A stretch of DNA of 64,000 nucleotides from NCBI GenBank assembly GCA_944322145.1, contig CALUNW010000002.1, forward strand, positions 1 to 64,000, given 5' to 3'. This stretch comes from an uncultured Atopobiaceae bacterium (GTDB lineage: Bacteria > Actinomycetota > Coriobacteriia > Coriobacteriales > Atopobiaceae). The notes under the pieces are model-generated. The model saw only the letters and a list, made by a program, of their open reading frames with translations, made no database searches and was not told the origin of the DNA. Positions 53,983-63,318 of the stretch are shown here, piece after piece. Every line of letters starts with the position of its first letter. The first letter of the stretch is position 1. The position numbers were made by a program, and so were the translations under genes.

Positions 53983-54947
53983 CCGAGGACCAGCTGATCT
54001 CCGACCTCTCCGCGGTCGCGGAGCTGACGGACGTACCCGTGGCCGATGCCCTCTACGAGTACGTGGACCCGAGCGCGTGGGAGGCGGGCGAGGCCACCTT
54101 CGAGCAGAGTGGCTCCGATGACGGCACGGTGAGCGTGCGCGCAACTGTCCCCGTCTCCAACGACTCGTACGCCGCCGAGGAGCGCCTGTCGGCCACCTAC
54201 GTCAAGGGCGACGACGGCACCTGGACGGGATCGTGGCGGGTGGAGTCGGTCGACGGGCTTCGCGCCGTCTCGGGGGTCCAGCATGACGAGCGGCGCTGGG
54301 ACAGCGGGAGCGCCCGCGTTGAGTTTGACGAGGAGTCCCAGACGTGCACGGTCTACGCCCCGTACGAGGACCCCGCGTGGTTTGAGACGGCGGAGGGCGA
54401 CCTGGCGTGCGACTACGCCTTCGACGGCAGCGCCTGGGTCTTCGAGGGCGTGGACGATTCCTCCTCCAGCGTCACGTATGAGAACCTGGTCGGGGTGTAC
54501 GACATCGAGGACGAGGGAGGGGAGTGCGTGACCTCGCTGGAGATCACCGACGTCGCCGCTGACGGAACGATCACCGCGCGGGTCTCCTGGCGCCTGGACC
54601 AGCGGCGCCTCATCTATCTCACGCCCTTTGCCCCCGAGGACGCGGTCACGCTCACCGGCAAGCTCGTGAGCGCCCCCAGCGAGGAGGGGAGGCACCGCGT
54701 GATCGCCAACCTCTCCGGCACCACGGACGCGGAGGGCCTGCCCGCGGCCATGAGCATCCTCGCGGACTCCGACCCCGTCGGGCTCTCGGGCGGGGACATC
54801 GAGATCGAGTACAACCTGATTGTCGAGGCGCAGACCAAGAACCGCAACCGCGGAACGGTCGATGACCTGTACTCGTACCAGCTTGGGGACTACGCGTCTC
54901 TCCTGACGGACGAGAAGCTCTCCAAGGACGCCGTCTCGGGCGAGTAG
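53874..54947 (+). pseudogene. Lipoprotein gene lacking its start codon
   Basis: The frame encodes a clear lipoprotein signal (RRGICALLAPAAALLGIVCA followed by LGGCSAPGES), then about 320 residues of a secreted beta-rich domain with no family that I recognise. In frame there is no ATG, GTG or TTG between GTG 53733, deep inside the WG gene, and GTG 53979, which is past the lipobox. Translation from 53979 would give a cytosolic 322-residue protein. The simplest reading is a deletion that fused the front of the WG gene to the body of this one. Confidence 0.6.
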
Positions 54948-54994
54948 ACCGCGCTGGGCCTCGCGACCCTCTCGTTAATGCTCGGCCCTCTCGT

Positions 54995-55070
54995 TAAAGT
55001 ACAGACGTACGCGACTTCCTTCTCAGCCAACAGGCAAAATGCCAGAGGAAGTCGCGTACGTCTGTATTTA
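54995..55070. repeat. Family B inverted repeat, copy 4 (short form)
   Basis: TAAAGTACAGACGTACGCGA and beyond pair over about 25 bp with 55046-55070, with one base missing on the right. The loop is only 25 bp and lacks the inner hairpin. It lies between convergent genes. Confidence 0.92.
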
Positions 55071-55111
55071 AATCTGGTTCGTCTGGTCCGCCGCGCCCGT
55101 CGGCGGAGGGC

Positions 55112-57085
55112 CTACACGCAGAAGCCGAAGATCACGCCGGAGAGGTCCGTGGAGGCGGTGGCAAAGTGGAACGGGTCGCCATTGGGGCCCGTGCGGTTGA
55201 AGTACGCCATCCCCTCGCTCTCGGACACGTCCGGGCTCGCGGTGCGCAGCCACCAGTAGGCGGCCTCGCCCTCCCGGTTGCGCACGAGCTCCTGGCGCGT
55301 CTCCCGCGGGTAGATCATCTGGTCGCGGAAGAGCTTGTACTGGCTGCCCTCGGCGTTGAGGACCTCGGCGAGGTACTGGAAGCCGTCGCTGAAGCTGGAG
55401 CGGGGCCGCTCGCCCACGATCTCCACGTAGGAGGGGAGCCAGAGGGCGTCCTCGGTGAGCGTCACGTCGTCCGCGGACTTTGCGGCGCCGACGTTGTTGC
55501 TGAGCTTGCCCGCGGCCACGACGTTGCGCGCGAGCTCCTCCGGAAGGTCGGCGAGAAGGACGTCGTTCAGCCAGGCGCGCAGGTCGGAGTCCTCCCAGCC
55601 GCCCATGTACGCCTCCTCGCTCATGCGCCGCTCCTCGGGGAGCGCCTCGGTGAGCAGGAAGCTGAGGCCGATGGGGGAGCCGTCGGCGCGCACGTCGTGC
55701 GCGATGCCCGCGAGCTGCGCCGACATCTCGTGGCCCGCGACCGTGATCGCCTTGGTCTGCGCAAGGTCGATGGTCCCGTCGTCCGCGCACAGGCCGTAGC
55801 CGCGAGCCACCTCGATGGCGTCGTCCTCGTCCCCCGCGCCCGCGATCTCCGCGGAGACGGCGGAGAGGTCGTCCCAGCTGAGCGCGGCGAGCCCGCGCGG
55901 CCCGCGCAGGGCGCCGAGGCCGCCGGTCGCCCAGGCGGCGATGCCGACCCCAGCGGCAGCCGCCACGCCCGCCGCCGCACCGATCACGAGCCCGCGCCGC
56001 GACACGGACCTCTCCCGCGGCTCCGCGCCCTTCTGGGCGGGCTCGGCCGTGCGGGGCTCGCAGGGGACGAGAAGGGCCGTCGGGTCGTCGCTCCCGTCGA
56101 GCCAGCCCCGGAGCGCCGCGCGCAGGCTGGCGACCGTGGGCCTGGCACCGGGCTCGGTGGCGAGGCCTGCCATGACGAGCCCGCAGAGCCCCTCGTCGTC
56201 CTTCCCGCGCGCAGGGAGCGGGGCGGGGGAGGAGTCCATCTTGAGCCGGTAGGGGGAGGCCTCCGGATGCCTTGAGACGCAGAAGGGCGGCTCGCCGGCG
56301 TAGAGCTCGTAGAGCACGCTGCAGAGGGCGTAGACGTCGATGGCGCTCGAGTGGCGCAGGGCGTCGATGCCGGGGACGTCGCGGGTGAGCATCTCGGGCG
56401 GGGCGTAGTCCGGCGTGGCGTTGCGCCAGACGTCGGCGAGCATCGTGAAGGAGCCGTCGGTGGGGGAGATGCTCACGGCGCTTCCCATGTCCACCAGGCA
56501 GACGTTGAACGAGCCGTCAACAAGCTGCTTCTCGACGGGCTTGTCGCCGGCTCTGAGCACGATGTTTCTGGAGGAGATGTCCCGGTGGACGAAGCCCCGC
56601 TCCAGCACCCTCGTGCTGTCGAGGATCGTGAGGACGGAGAGGCCGAGCTGGGCGGTCAGCCGCCCGGGCCAGGGCACCCTGCCGCCCGCCGCGAACGCGT
56701 CGTGGAGCGAGGTGCCCTCGACCCACTCCATGACGATGGCGGGACGCCCCTCCACCATGCCGTAGCCATAGACCTCCGGAAAGCCGCGAAGGCCGGAGAC
56801 GGCGAGCTGGTTGAGGTACTCCTCGTGAAAGGCGCGCTCCCGGGCGAGGGCCAGGGCGTCGCCGGCGGCGGGGACGCGCGTCGGGCGCATGACCTTGAGG
56901 GCGAGAACCTCCCCGTCGGGGTTGGTCGCCCTGAGGACCTCGCTCGTGGCGCCCTCGCTCGCGCCGTCCCCCGAGATGATGAGGCGGGCATAGCGTCTGA
57001 GCGACTCTTCGGCTGACATCGTCGGCGCCGCCGCCACGAAGCCCTCGACCTCAACGATTCTGCTCTGCGTCGCTCGGCTGTCCAC
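55112..57085 (-). CDS. Transmembrane Ser/Thr protein kinase with DUF6273 ectodomain
   Basis: A 657-residue protein. Kinase domain about 35-330: Lys64 in LALKVMRP, HRDISSRN (Asp169, Asn174), DMGS in place of DFG (199-202), YAPPEM and Asp250. One membrane helix spans about 365-390. The outside part (about 400-657) is DUF6273-like: MGGWEDSDLRAWLNDVLL, AYWWLRTASP, and a final IFGFCV. The active-site Lys and Asp are kept, so it is probably active. The GTG at 57085 has GAGGGGAGG upstream; ATG 57019 is an alternative. The FHA gene upstream probably encodes a phospho-reader. Confidence 0.88.
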   Translation of the reverse strand: MDSRATQSRIVEVEGFVAAAPTMSAEESLRRYARLIISGDGASEGATSEVLRATNPDGEVLALKVMRPTRVPAAGDALALARERAFHEEYLNQLAVSGLRGFPEVYGYGMVEGRPAIVMEWVEGTSLHDAFAAGGRVPWPGRLTAQLGLSVLTILDSTRVLERGFVHRDISSRNIVLRAGDKPVEKQLVDGSFNVCLVDMGSAVSISPTDGSFTMLADVWRNATPDYAPPEMLTRDVPGIDALRHSSAIDVYALCSVLYELYAGEPPFCVSRHPEASPYRLKMDSSPAPLPARGKDDEGLCGLVMAGLATEPGARPTVASLRAALRGWLDGSDDPTALLVPCEPRTAEPAQKGAEPRERSVSRRGLVIGAAAGVAAAAGVGIAAWATGGLGALRGPRGLAALSWDDLSAVSAEIAGAGDEDDAIEVARGYGLCADDGTIDLAQTKAITVAGHEMSAQLAGIAHDVRADGSPIGLSFLLTEALPEERRMSEEAYMGGWEDSDLRAWLNDVLLADLPEELARNVVAAGKLSNNVGAAKSADDVTLTEDALWLPSYVEIVGERPRSSFSDGFQYLAEVLNAEGSQYKLFRDQMIYPRETRQELVRNREGEAAYWWLRTASPDVSESEGMAYFNRTGPNGDPFHFATASTDLSGVIFGFCV

Positions 57086-57108
57086 CCTGCCTCCCCTCGG
57101 CTCGCGTA

Positions 57109-57137
57109 CGTTTAGCTTACCGTCAAGGAAGCGTCAA
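57109..57137 (-). promoter_or_regulatory. Possible kinase-gene promoter
   Basis: On the minus strand TTGACG (57132-57137), a 17-bp spacer and TAAACG (57109-57114), 24 bp before the start. The palindrome at 57139-57150 sits immediately upstream of the -35. Confidence 0.5.
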
Positions 57138-57138
57138 A

Positions 57139-57150
57139 TTTTGCGCAAAA
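57139..57150. promoter_or_regulatory. Palindrome TTTTGCGCAAAA upstream of the kinase gene
   Basis: A perfect 12-bp palindrome in the 91-bp gap between the FHA and kinase genes. It shares TTTGCGCAAA with the site at 53433-53448. Confidence 0.5.
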
Positions 57151-57176
57151 AAGAACAGCAAGGGCCTTGGGCCGGC

Positions 57177-58139
57177 CTAGTCCGCCAGGCGGACCACCAG
57201 GAAGCGGGTCGTGGACCCGAGGCAGAGGATGTCGCCCTGCTTGATTCGCGTGGGGCGCACGGTGCCGTCCGGGCGCTCGGAGCGCGGGGGCTCGACGACC
57301 ACCGGCTCGCTCGACCCCGGGCGCATGATCGCGGTGCCGTTGGTCGAGCCGAGCCCCGTGGCGTACCAGACGTCGTCGGCGCTGGTGATGAGCAGGTGGC
57401 GGGCGGAGACGTCGGCGTCCACGTCCGTGATCGAGCCGGGCTTGCAGGAGAGCGCGCCGACCACGGTGCCCTCGTCGCCGCCCCTGAGGGGGTAGACCAC
57501 GTCCCTCACGGAGCAGTCGGGGAAGATTCGGACGAGGCCCATGTGGGGCGCGCGATCGGCGTAGCGCCTGCCCTTCTCCTGGGGGCAGAACGTGGTCTCA
57601 TCGGTGCTCGTCCGCGAGATCTTGTTCTGCTCGAGAAACTCCTCGATGTGGGAGACGGCCGCCGCCGGGTCGGCGAGGCACCCCATGATCAGGAAGAGCA
57701 TGACGAGAAGCACGAGGCGCTGGCCCTGGCCGAGGTCGTCGCGGCCCATGACGCGACGGATCAGGTTGACGTAGATGTTGGCGTCGATCCCGCAGCCTAC
57801 GAGCGCGTCTCGCATGCTCTCGCACGCGGGCCCCGCGTAGTGGTCCTGGATTGCGGAGCGTCCCGCGGCGTCGCTGCCATGCTGGGAGAGGAGCTGGGAG
57901 AGGACCGTCTGGGCGCTGCGGTGGAAGTCGGAGAAGAGCGCGGGGGGAATCTGCCCGGGGGCCGCGTTGACGATCTGACGGGAGAGGTAGGTCCTGTCCT
58001 CCACGCGGCTGCGGGGAGAGGGCTGCTCCCCCTCTGCCGCGGCGTCGGAGAGAAGGATTCGAGCCGCGTCATAGTGAGAGATGCGCCCGAAGCGCTTGAG
58101 GTCCGTGAACATGACATAGCTCGGCAGCCTGCTCGCCAT
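57177..58139 (-). CDS. FHA-domain protein
   Basis: A 320-residue protein. The N-terminal 200 residues are helical, with a hydrophobic stretch at about 142-158, and match no family that I know. The C-terminal third is an FHA fold: DADVSARHLLITSADD and TGLGSTNGTAI match the SxxH and GSTNGT core. The Arg of the usual GRxxxxD motif is not seen (VVGALSCKPGSI), so phosphothreonine binding may be weak or altered. GAGGGGAGGGG precedes the ATG at 58139. It lies 91 bp upstream of the kinase gene on the same strand. Confidence 0.82.
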   Translation of the reverse strand: MASRLPSYVMFTDLKRFGRISHYDAARILLSDAAAEGEQPSPRSRVEDRTYLSRQIVNAAPGQIPPALFSDFHRSAQTVLSQLLSQHGSDAAGRSAIQDHYAGPACESMRDALVGCGIDANIYVNLIRRVMGRDDLGQGQRLVLLVMLFLIMGCLADPAAAVSHIEEFLEQNKISRTSTDETTFCPQEKGRRYADRAPHMGLVRIFPDCSVRDVVYPLRGGDEGTVVGALSCKPGSITDVDADVSARHLLITSADDVWYATGLGSTNGTAIMRPGSSEPVVVEPPRSERPDGTVRPTRIKQGDILCLGSTTRFLVVRLAD

Positions 58140-58256
58140 TATGGCCCCTCCCCTCATTGCGTGCCCCCTAGAGTATACGGTGTTATCGCGCGGCGGGCGA
58201 GCCTGTCCGCCCGGCCGCCGCCCCGCGCCGCTTGTGGGAAAATCGTGGAGCCGCAT

Positions 58257-58285
58257 TTGACGCATGCGGCAAAGCACCGTAGAAT
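58257..58285 (+). promoter_or_regulatory. rimP-nusA-infB promoter
   Basis: TTGACG (58257-58262), 17-bp spacer, TAGAAT (58280-58285). It is the best -35/-10 pair in the window. Confidence 0.8.
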
Positions 58286-58311
58286 ACCAGCGTATTCGAA
58301 GCTGTAATCGT

Positions 58312-58350
58312 AGGAAGTGGGGTGGATCTTCTCGCCCCGCTTCCTTTCTG
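58312..58350 (+). promoter_or_regulatory. Leader hairpin before rimP
   Basis: AGGAAGTGGGG pairs with CCCCGCTTCCT (one G-T) around a 12-nt loop that contains CTTCTCG, followed by TTCTG. It lies in the 5' leader, 26 bp before the rimP start. It could be an attenuator or a weak terminator; there is no competing structure that I can be sure of. Confidence 0.4.
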
Positions 58351-58370
58351 TATGCAGGTGAGGAGGGTTC

Positions 58371-58862
58371 ATGCCAAAGCAAGGCCTCGAGCAGCAGATC
58401 ATCGACGCGCTGGAGCCGATCGCCGCCGGGCGCGGCATAGACGTCGTCGACGTCGAGGTCGTCGGCGCGAGCAAGGCGCCCTGCGTCCGCGTGCGCATCG
58501 ACCACGCCGACGAGGACGCGCCCACGATCTCGCTCGACGAGGTGACCGCGGAGACCGCCTGGATCTCCGACGCCCTCGACGAGCTCGACCCCATCCCCTC
58601 GAGCTTCACGCTCGAGGTCTCGTCCCCCGGCATGGCCCGCCCGCTGCGCAAGCCGCGCGACTTCGCGCGCTTTGCCGGGCAGACCGTCCAGGTCTCGCTG
58701 ATCCCGGGGGAGGGCAGGCGCCGCTACACCGGCGCCCTGCTCGGCATCGAGGGCGCCACGGTGGCCCTCGAGTGCGACGGCGAGCGCGTGGAGCTCGCCC
58801 TCGATGACATCAGGAAGTGCACGATCAAGCCCGACTTCTCCGCGTCGGGCGCGTCGAAGTAA
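58371..58862 (+). CDS. rimP: Ribosome maturation factor RimP
   Basis: A 163-residue 30S assembly factor. N-terminal domain with IDVVDVEVVGASKAPCVRVRI, then LEVSSPGMARPLRKPRDFAR, the RimP signature, and a C-terminal SH3-like domain. GAGGAGGGTTC precedes the ATG. It is the first gene of rimP-nusA-infB, with nusA 14 bp downstream. Confidence 0.95.
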   Translation: MPKQGLEQQIIDALEPIAAGRGIDVVDVEVVGASKAPCVRVRIDHADEDAPTISLDEVTAETAWISDALDELDPIPSSFTLEVSSPGMARPLRKPRDFARFAGQTVQVSLIPGEGRRRYTGALLGIEGATVALECDGERVELALDDIRKCTIKPDFSASGASK

Positions 58863-58876
58863 GCGAAAGGATAACC

Positions 58877-60121
58877 ATGGCCTCTGAGATGATGGAAGCC
58901 CTCGAGCTCCTCTGCCAGGAGAAGCACATCGACCAGCTCTACCTGATCGACCGCCTCGAGCAGTCGCTCGCCAAGAGCTACACCGACGTGCTCCACCTGC
59001 CCTTCGGCGCTCGCGTCACGATCGACCGCCAGACCGGCCGCGTCTACGTCTACGAGCTCGTCCCGCGCGGCGAGGAGGACCCGGAGACCGGCGAGTACAC
59101 CGAGTTCGACGAGGTCGACGTCACCCCGCCCGGCACGAGCCGCATCGCCGCCCAGCACGCCAAGGCCGAGATCAAGGCCATCGTGCGCAACGCCGCCCGC
59201 GTCCAGATCTACGAGGAGTTCTCGCAGCGCGTGGGCGACATCATCACCGGCACCGTGCTGCAGTCCACGCCCGACTTCACGATCATCAAGATCCGCGAGG
59301 GCGTCGAGGCCGAGCTGCCGCACTTCGACCAGCGCCGCTACCCCGAGGAGCGCAACGAGCGCCCCGCGGGCGAGCGCTACAGCCACAACCAGCGCATCCG
59401 CGCCATCATCATCGACGTGCGCGACCCCAACGCCACCCAGCCCGCCGTCCGCGGCGAGCGCCAGCGCCCGCCGATCGTGGTCTCCCGCACCCACCCGGAC
59501 CTCCTGCGTCGCCTCTTCGAGCTCGAGGTCCCCGAGGTCTACGACGGCATCGTCGAGGTCCGCAGCATCGCGCGCGAGCCGGGCGTCCGCTCCAAGGTCG
59601 CCGTCTCGTCCAACGACCCGCACCTCGACCCGGTGGGCGCCTGCGTCGGCCCCAAGGGCAGCCGCGTGCGCACCGTGGTCTCCGAGCTGCGCGGCGAGCG
59701 CGTCGACGTGGTCCTGTGGAGCGACGACCCCGCCCGCCGCGTTGCCGCCGCGCTCTCGCCGGCGCGCGTGAGCCGCGTCATCATCGACGACGAGAACAGC
59801 TACGCCACGGTCATCGTGCCCGACGACCAGCTGTCGCTTGCCATCGGCAAGGAGGGCCAGAACGCCCGCCTGGCCGCGCGCCTCACGGGGCTGCACATCG
59901 ACATCAAGAACGAGTCGCTCGCCGCGGGCGTCCTGCGCGACCTCTCCCACGTGGTGGCCGAGGACGACGTCGAGGACGACGGCGAGTCCCACCGCTGCGA
60001 GTACGTGGGCGAGAACGGCATCCAGTGCCGCAACATGGCCCGTCCGGGCTCGCGCTTCTGCGGCGTCCACGAGCAGATGGCCGGCGTCGAGGTCTCCGAC
60101 GACCCCGACTCCCTCATCTAG
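58877..60121 (+). CDS. nusA: Transcription factor NusA with an added C-terminal Cys/His motif
   Basis: A 414-residue elongation/termination factor. N-terminal RNA polymerase-binding domain (about 1-125), S1 domain ([20 protein letters not shown]), then KH1 and KH2 ([38 protein letters not shown]). After the KH domains is a short tail with [20 protein letters not shown] and then RFCGVHE, which has three Cys and one or two His in a zinc-knuckle-like spacing. I do not know this tail from standard NusA. The ATG at 58877 has GAAAGGA upstream. Confidence 0.94.
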   Translation: MASEMMEALELLCQEKHIDQLYLIDRLEQSLAKSYTDVLHLPFGARVTIDRQTGRVYVYELVPRGEEDPETGEYTEFDEVDVTPPGTSRIAAQHAKAEIKAIVRNAARVQIYEEFSQRVGDIITGTVLQSTPDFTIIKIREGVEAELPHFDQRRYPEERNERPAGERYSHNQRIRAIIIDVRDPNATQPAVRGERQRPPIVVSRTHPDLLRRLFELEVPEVYDGIVEVRSIAREPGVRSKVAVSSNDPHLDPVGACVGPKGSRVRTVVSELRGERVDVVLWSDDPARRVAAALSPARVSRVIIDDENSYATVIVPDDQLSLAIGKEGQNARLAARLTGLHIDIKNESLAAGVLRDLSHVVAEDDVEDDGESHRCEYVGENGIQCRNMARPGSRFCGVHEQMAGVEVSDDPDSLI

Positions 60122-60187
60122 CCCCTCCGCCGCAGCGCACAACGAGAAGAACCCGGGCGTCGCGCCCGGCACGGGAAGGTAGGTCAC

Positions 60188-62809
60188 ATGGCAAAGACCC
60201 GCGTACATGACCTCGCGAAGGAATACGGGATGTCGAGCAAGGAGATGCTCGACCACCTCAAGGACATGAAGATCCCGGCCAAGTCCGCGTCCTCCACCCT
60301 CGAGGACGCCTACGTCTCCATGGTCCGCAAGAAGCTCAAGCCCATCCTCGAGGCCCGCGCCGCCGAGATCGAGGCCGCCAAGGCCGCCGAGGAGGCGGCC
60401 AGGGCCGAGGAGGCGCGCATCGCCGCCGAGCAGGCCGAGGCCGAGCGCATCGAGGCCGAGAAGCGCCGCGAGCGCGAGCGCGCCGAGGAGGAGCGCCGCC
60501 GCGCCGCCGCCGAGGAGGCCCGCAAGAAGGCGGAGGCCGAGAAGGCCGAGGCCGAGCGCAAGGCCAGGGAGGAGGCGGAGCGCAACCGCGTGCGCGACAA
60601 CGCGCCCAAGTCCGTCCCGTCCTTCTCGTCCCTGCTCGACCAGATCGCGCAGCAGGAGGAGGTCCTCAAGCGCCAGGCCGAGGAGACCGCGCAGAAGAAG
60701 GCCGAGGGCCAGGGCGGCCGCCGCCGCTCCGAGGCCCCCGCGCGCCGCTCCTCCGCGCCCGCCGGCGCCGCGTCCGCGCCGGGCTCCGCGGCCGCCGGCG
60801 ACGGCGACGGCCGTCGTCGCGGCAAGAAGGGCCGCCGCGGCGGCGAGGGCGGCGAGGACCGCTACAGCCGCATGGCCCGCGAGGCCGAGGCCTACAACAG
60901 GAGCCGCGTCCTCGAGGAGGCGCGCGTCGCCGTCGAGGAGGCGTCCCGCGAGTCCACCGGCCGCCGCAAGAGGCGCAAGGAGCGCCGCCAGAAGCAGGCC
61001 GCGGAGGCGGCGATGGAGCACCGCATCGAGGAGGCCCTCGCCAACGACCAGGACCTCTCGCAGCTCGACACCGTGAAGGTGCCGCAGGGCTCCACGGTCC
61101 AGGAGCTCGCCGAGCTTCTCGGCGTGCCCGCCAACGACATCATCAAGCGCCTGTTCCTGCTGGGCACCCCGCTCACGCTCACCGAGTCCATGTCCGACGA
61201 CCTCATCGAGCTCGTCGCCGACGACCTCGGGCGCGACGTCAAGGTCATGACCAAGGAGGAGGAGAACTCCTTCACCTTCTACGACGACCCGTCCACCCTC
61301 AAGGGCCGCCCGCCCGTGGTCACCGTCATGGGCCACGTCGACCACGGCAAGACGTCGCTGCTCGACGCCATCCGCCACACCGGCGTTGCCGAGGGCGAGG
61401 CCGGCGGCATCACGCAGGCCATCGGCGCCTCCCAGGTCACCGTGGGCGACCGCAAGATCACCTTCATCGACACCCCGGGCCACGAGACCTTCACGGCCAT
61501 GCGCGCCCGCGGCGCCAAGGTGACCGACATCGTCATCCTGATCGTCGCGGCAGACGACGGCGTCATGCCGCAGACCATCGAGTCGATCAACCACGCCAAG
61601 GCCGCCGGCGTGCCCATCATCGTGGCCGTCAACAAGATCGACAAGCCCGGCGCCAACCCCGACAAGGTCCGCCAGGAGCTCACCGAGTACGGCATCATCC
61701 CCGAGGAGTGGGGCGGGCAGAACATGTTCGTCAACATCTCCGCGCGCCAGAAGATCGGCATCGAGGAGCTGCTCGACACCGTCCTTCTGCAGGCCGACGT
61801 CCTCGAGCTCAAGGCCAACCCGGACACCTTCGCCTCCGGCAACGTCCTCGAGGCCAAGCTCGACCGCGGCCGCGGCTCGGTGGCGACGGTGCTCGTTACC
61901 CGCGGCACCCTGCGCATCGGCGACGCCCTCGTGGCGGGCCTTGCCTACGGCCGCGTCCGCGCCATGCTCGACCCCAAGGGCAACTCCGTCACCGAGGCCG
62001 GCCCCTCCGACGCCGTCGAGATCCTGGGCCTGCAGAGCGTGCCGATGGCCGGCGACGAGTTCCGCGTCTTCCAGGACGACCGCGACGCCCGCGACCTCGC
62101 CGACCAGCGCGCCCTCAAGGCCCGCATCGAGGAGCAGAACCGCGTCAAGCACGTCACGCTCGAGAACCTCTTCGACACCATGGCCGACGCCGAGGTCAAG
62201 GAGCTCAACCTCATCATCAAGGCCGACGTCCAGGGCTCGATCGAGGCGCTGCAGGACTCCCTCGACAAGATGGACCAGTCCGAGGTGCGCATCAACACGA
62301 TCCACTCCGCCGTCGGCGCGATCACCGAGACCGACGTCGTCCTCGCGGACGCCTCCAACGCCATCATCATCGGCTTCGGCGTGCGCCCGGAGGCCAAGGC
62401 CCGCGCCGCGGCCGAGCGCGACGGCGTCGAGATCCGCACCTACAGCGTCATCTACAAGGCGATCGAGGACATCGACGCCGCCCGCATCGGCATGCTCAAG
62501 CCCACCGAGGTCGAGGTCCAGACGGGCACGGCCGAGGTCCGCGACACCTTCAAGGTGCCCAAGGTCGGCATCGCCGCGGGCTGCATGATCACCGAGGGCG
62601 AGATCTCCCGCGACGACCAGGTGCGCCTCGTGCGCGACGGCATCGTCGTCTACGAGGGCAAGATCGCCTCGCTGCGCCGCTACAAGGACGACGTCAAGAG
62701 CGTCAAGGCCGGCTTCGAGTGCGGCATCGGCCTGGAGAACTTCCAGGACGTCAAGCCCGGCGACCAGATCGAGGGCTTCCGCATCGACCAGGTCGCGCGC
62801 ACGGAGTAG
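60188..62809 (+). CDS. infB: Translation initiation factor IF-2
   Basis: An 873-residue GTPase that places initiator tRNA on the 30S subunit. IF2_N motif at the start ([20 protein letters not shown]), a long Ala/Glu/Lys/Arg-rich helical linker (about 55-290), a second IF2_N domain, then the G domain: [14 protein letters not shown] (from about 382), [17 protein letters not shown] and NKIDKPGA. Domains II-IV complete the protein. Its stop codon abuts a REP-like repeat and a terminator-like hairpin. Confidence 0.97.
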   Translation: MAKTRVHDLAKEYGMSSKEMLDHLKDMKIPAKSASSTLEDAYVSMVRKKLKPILEARAAEIEAAKAAEEAARAEEARIAAEQAEAERIEAEKRRERERAEEERRRAAAEEARKKAEAEKAEAERKAREEAERNRVRDNAPKSVPSFSSLLDQIAQQEEVLKRQAEETAQKKAEGQGGRRRSEAPARRSSAPAGAASAPGSAAAGDGDGRRRGKKGRRGGEGGEDRYSRMAREAEAYNRSRVLEEARVAVEEASRESTGRRKRRKERRQKQAAEAAMEHRIEEALANDQDLSQLDTVKVPQGSTVQELAELLGVPANDIIKRLFLLGTPLTLTESMSDDLIELVADDLGRDVKVMTKEEENSFTFYDDPSTLKGRPPVVTVMGHVDHGKTSLLDAIRHTGVAEGEAGGITQAIGASQVTVGDRKITFIDTPGHETFTAMRARGAKVTDIVILIVAADDGVMPQTIESINHAKAAGVPIIVAVNKIDKPGANPDKVRQELTEYGIIPEEWGGQNMFVNISARQKIGIEELLDTVLLQADVLELKANPDTFASGNVLEAKLDRGRGSVATVLVTRGTLRIGDALVAGLAYGRVRAMLDPKGNSVTEAGPSDAVEILGLQSVPMAGDEFRVFQDDRDARDLADQRALKARIEEQNRVKHVTLENLFDTMADAEVKELNLIIKADVQGSIEALQDSLDKMDQSEVRINTIHSAVGAITETDVVLADASNAIIIGFGVRPEAKARAAAERDGVEIRTYSVIYKAIEDIDAARIGMLKPTEVEVQTGTAEVRDTFKVPKVGIAAGCMITEGEISRDDQVRLVRDGIVVYEGKIASLRRYKDDVKSVKAGFECGIGLENFQDVKPGDQIEGFRIDQVARTE

Positions 62810-62839
62810 TCCCAAATAGGGACAGGACACTTTTGGGAC
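62809..62839. repeat. REP-like repeat adjoining the infB stop codon
   Basis: GTCCCAAA and TTTGGGAC are perfect end arms around TAGGGACAGGACAC. The first base overlaps the last base of the infB stop codon. Confidence 0.8.
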
Positions 62840-62843
62840 ATCA

Positions 62844-62868
62844 CGGGGCGGGCCTTGGGCCCGCCCCG
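62844..62868 (+). terminator. Strong hairpin between infB and rbfA
   Basis: CGGGGCGGGCC, TTG, GGCCCGCCCCG. The stem is perfect, but no T-tract follows, so it may reduce rather than stop transcription into rbfA, or stabilise the infB mRNA end. Confidence 0.5.
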
Positions 62869-62888
62869 ACCCGCCGGGGGAGCACAGC

Positions 62889-63308
62889 ATGAAGCAGAAC
62901 CAGCACTCCAGAAGGACCAACGAGCTCGCCCGCGAGAAGCTCGCGAGCATCCTTCTCTTCGAGGTCTCCGACCCCGACCTCGCGCTCGTTACCGTCACGG
63001 GCGTGGAGGTCTCGATCGACAAGTCCTACCTGCGCGCCTACGTGAGCTGCGACGCCGACCGCTACGACGAGGTCACCGCCGCCCTGGCGCGCGCCAAGGG
63101 CCGCATCCGCTCGCTTCTGGGACGCTCGCTCAGCTGGCGCGTGACGCCGGAGCTTGACTTCCGCATCGACACCACCACCGACGAGGCGGAACGCATCTCG
63201 CGCGCCCTCGAGGAGGTCCCGCCCACGCTCTCCGTGGAGAAGGACGAGTTCGGCTACCCGGTCGAGCCGGAGGAGCCCGCCGAGCCGGCCGAGAAGGACG
63301 AGGAGTAG
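62889..63308 (+). CDS. rbfA: Ribosome-binding factor A
   Basis: A 139-residue cold-shock/30S maturation factor with a KH-like fold. SRRTNELAREKLASILLFEV, DPDLALVTVTGVEVSIDKSY and LGRSLSWRVTPELDFRIDTT are typical. The final 25 residues are acidic and Pro-rich, probably disordered. GGGGGAGCAC precedes the ATG. The next gene starts 10 bp after it. Confidence 0.95.
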   Translation: MKQNQHSRRTNELAREKLASILLFEVSDPDLALVTVTGVEVSIDKSYLRAYVSCDADRYDEVTAALARAKGRIRSLLGRSLSWRVTPELDFRIDTTTDEAERISRALEEVPPTLSVEKDEFGYPVEPEEPAEPAEKDEE

Positions 63309-63318
63309 GGGGCGCCCA

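Noticed and set aside
58724-63022. A 1432-codon open frame on the minus strand opposite nusA-infB-rbfA
   Set aside because: The plus strand carries three intact, well-known genes here. Long antisense frames are expected in GC-rich DNA with strong third-position bias; the product is low-complexity (Leu/Gly/Val/Asp-rich) with no domain.
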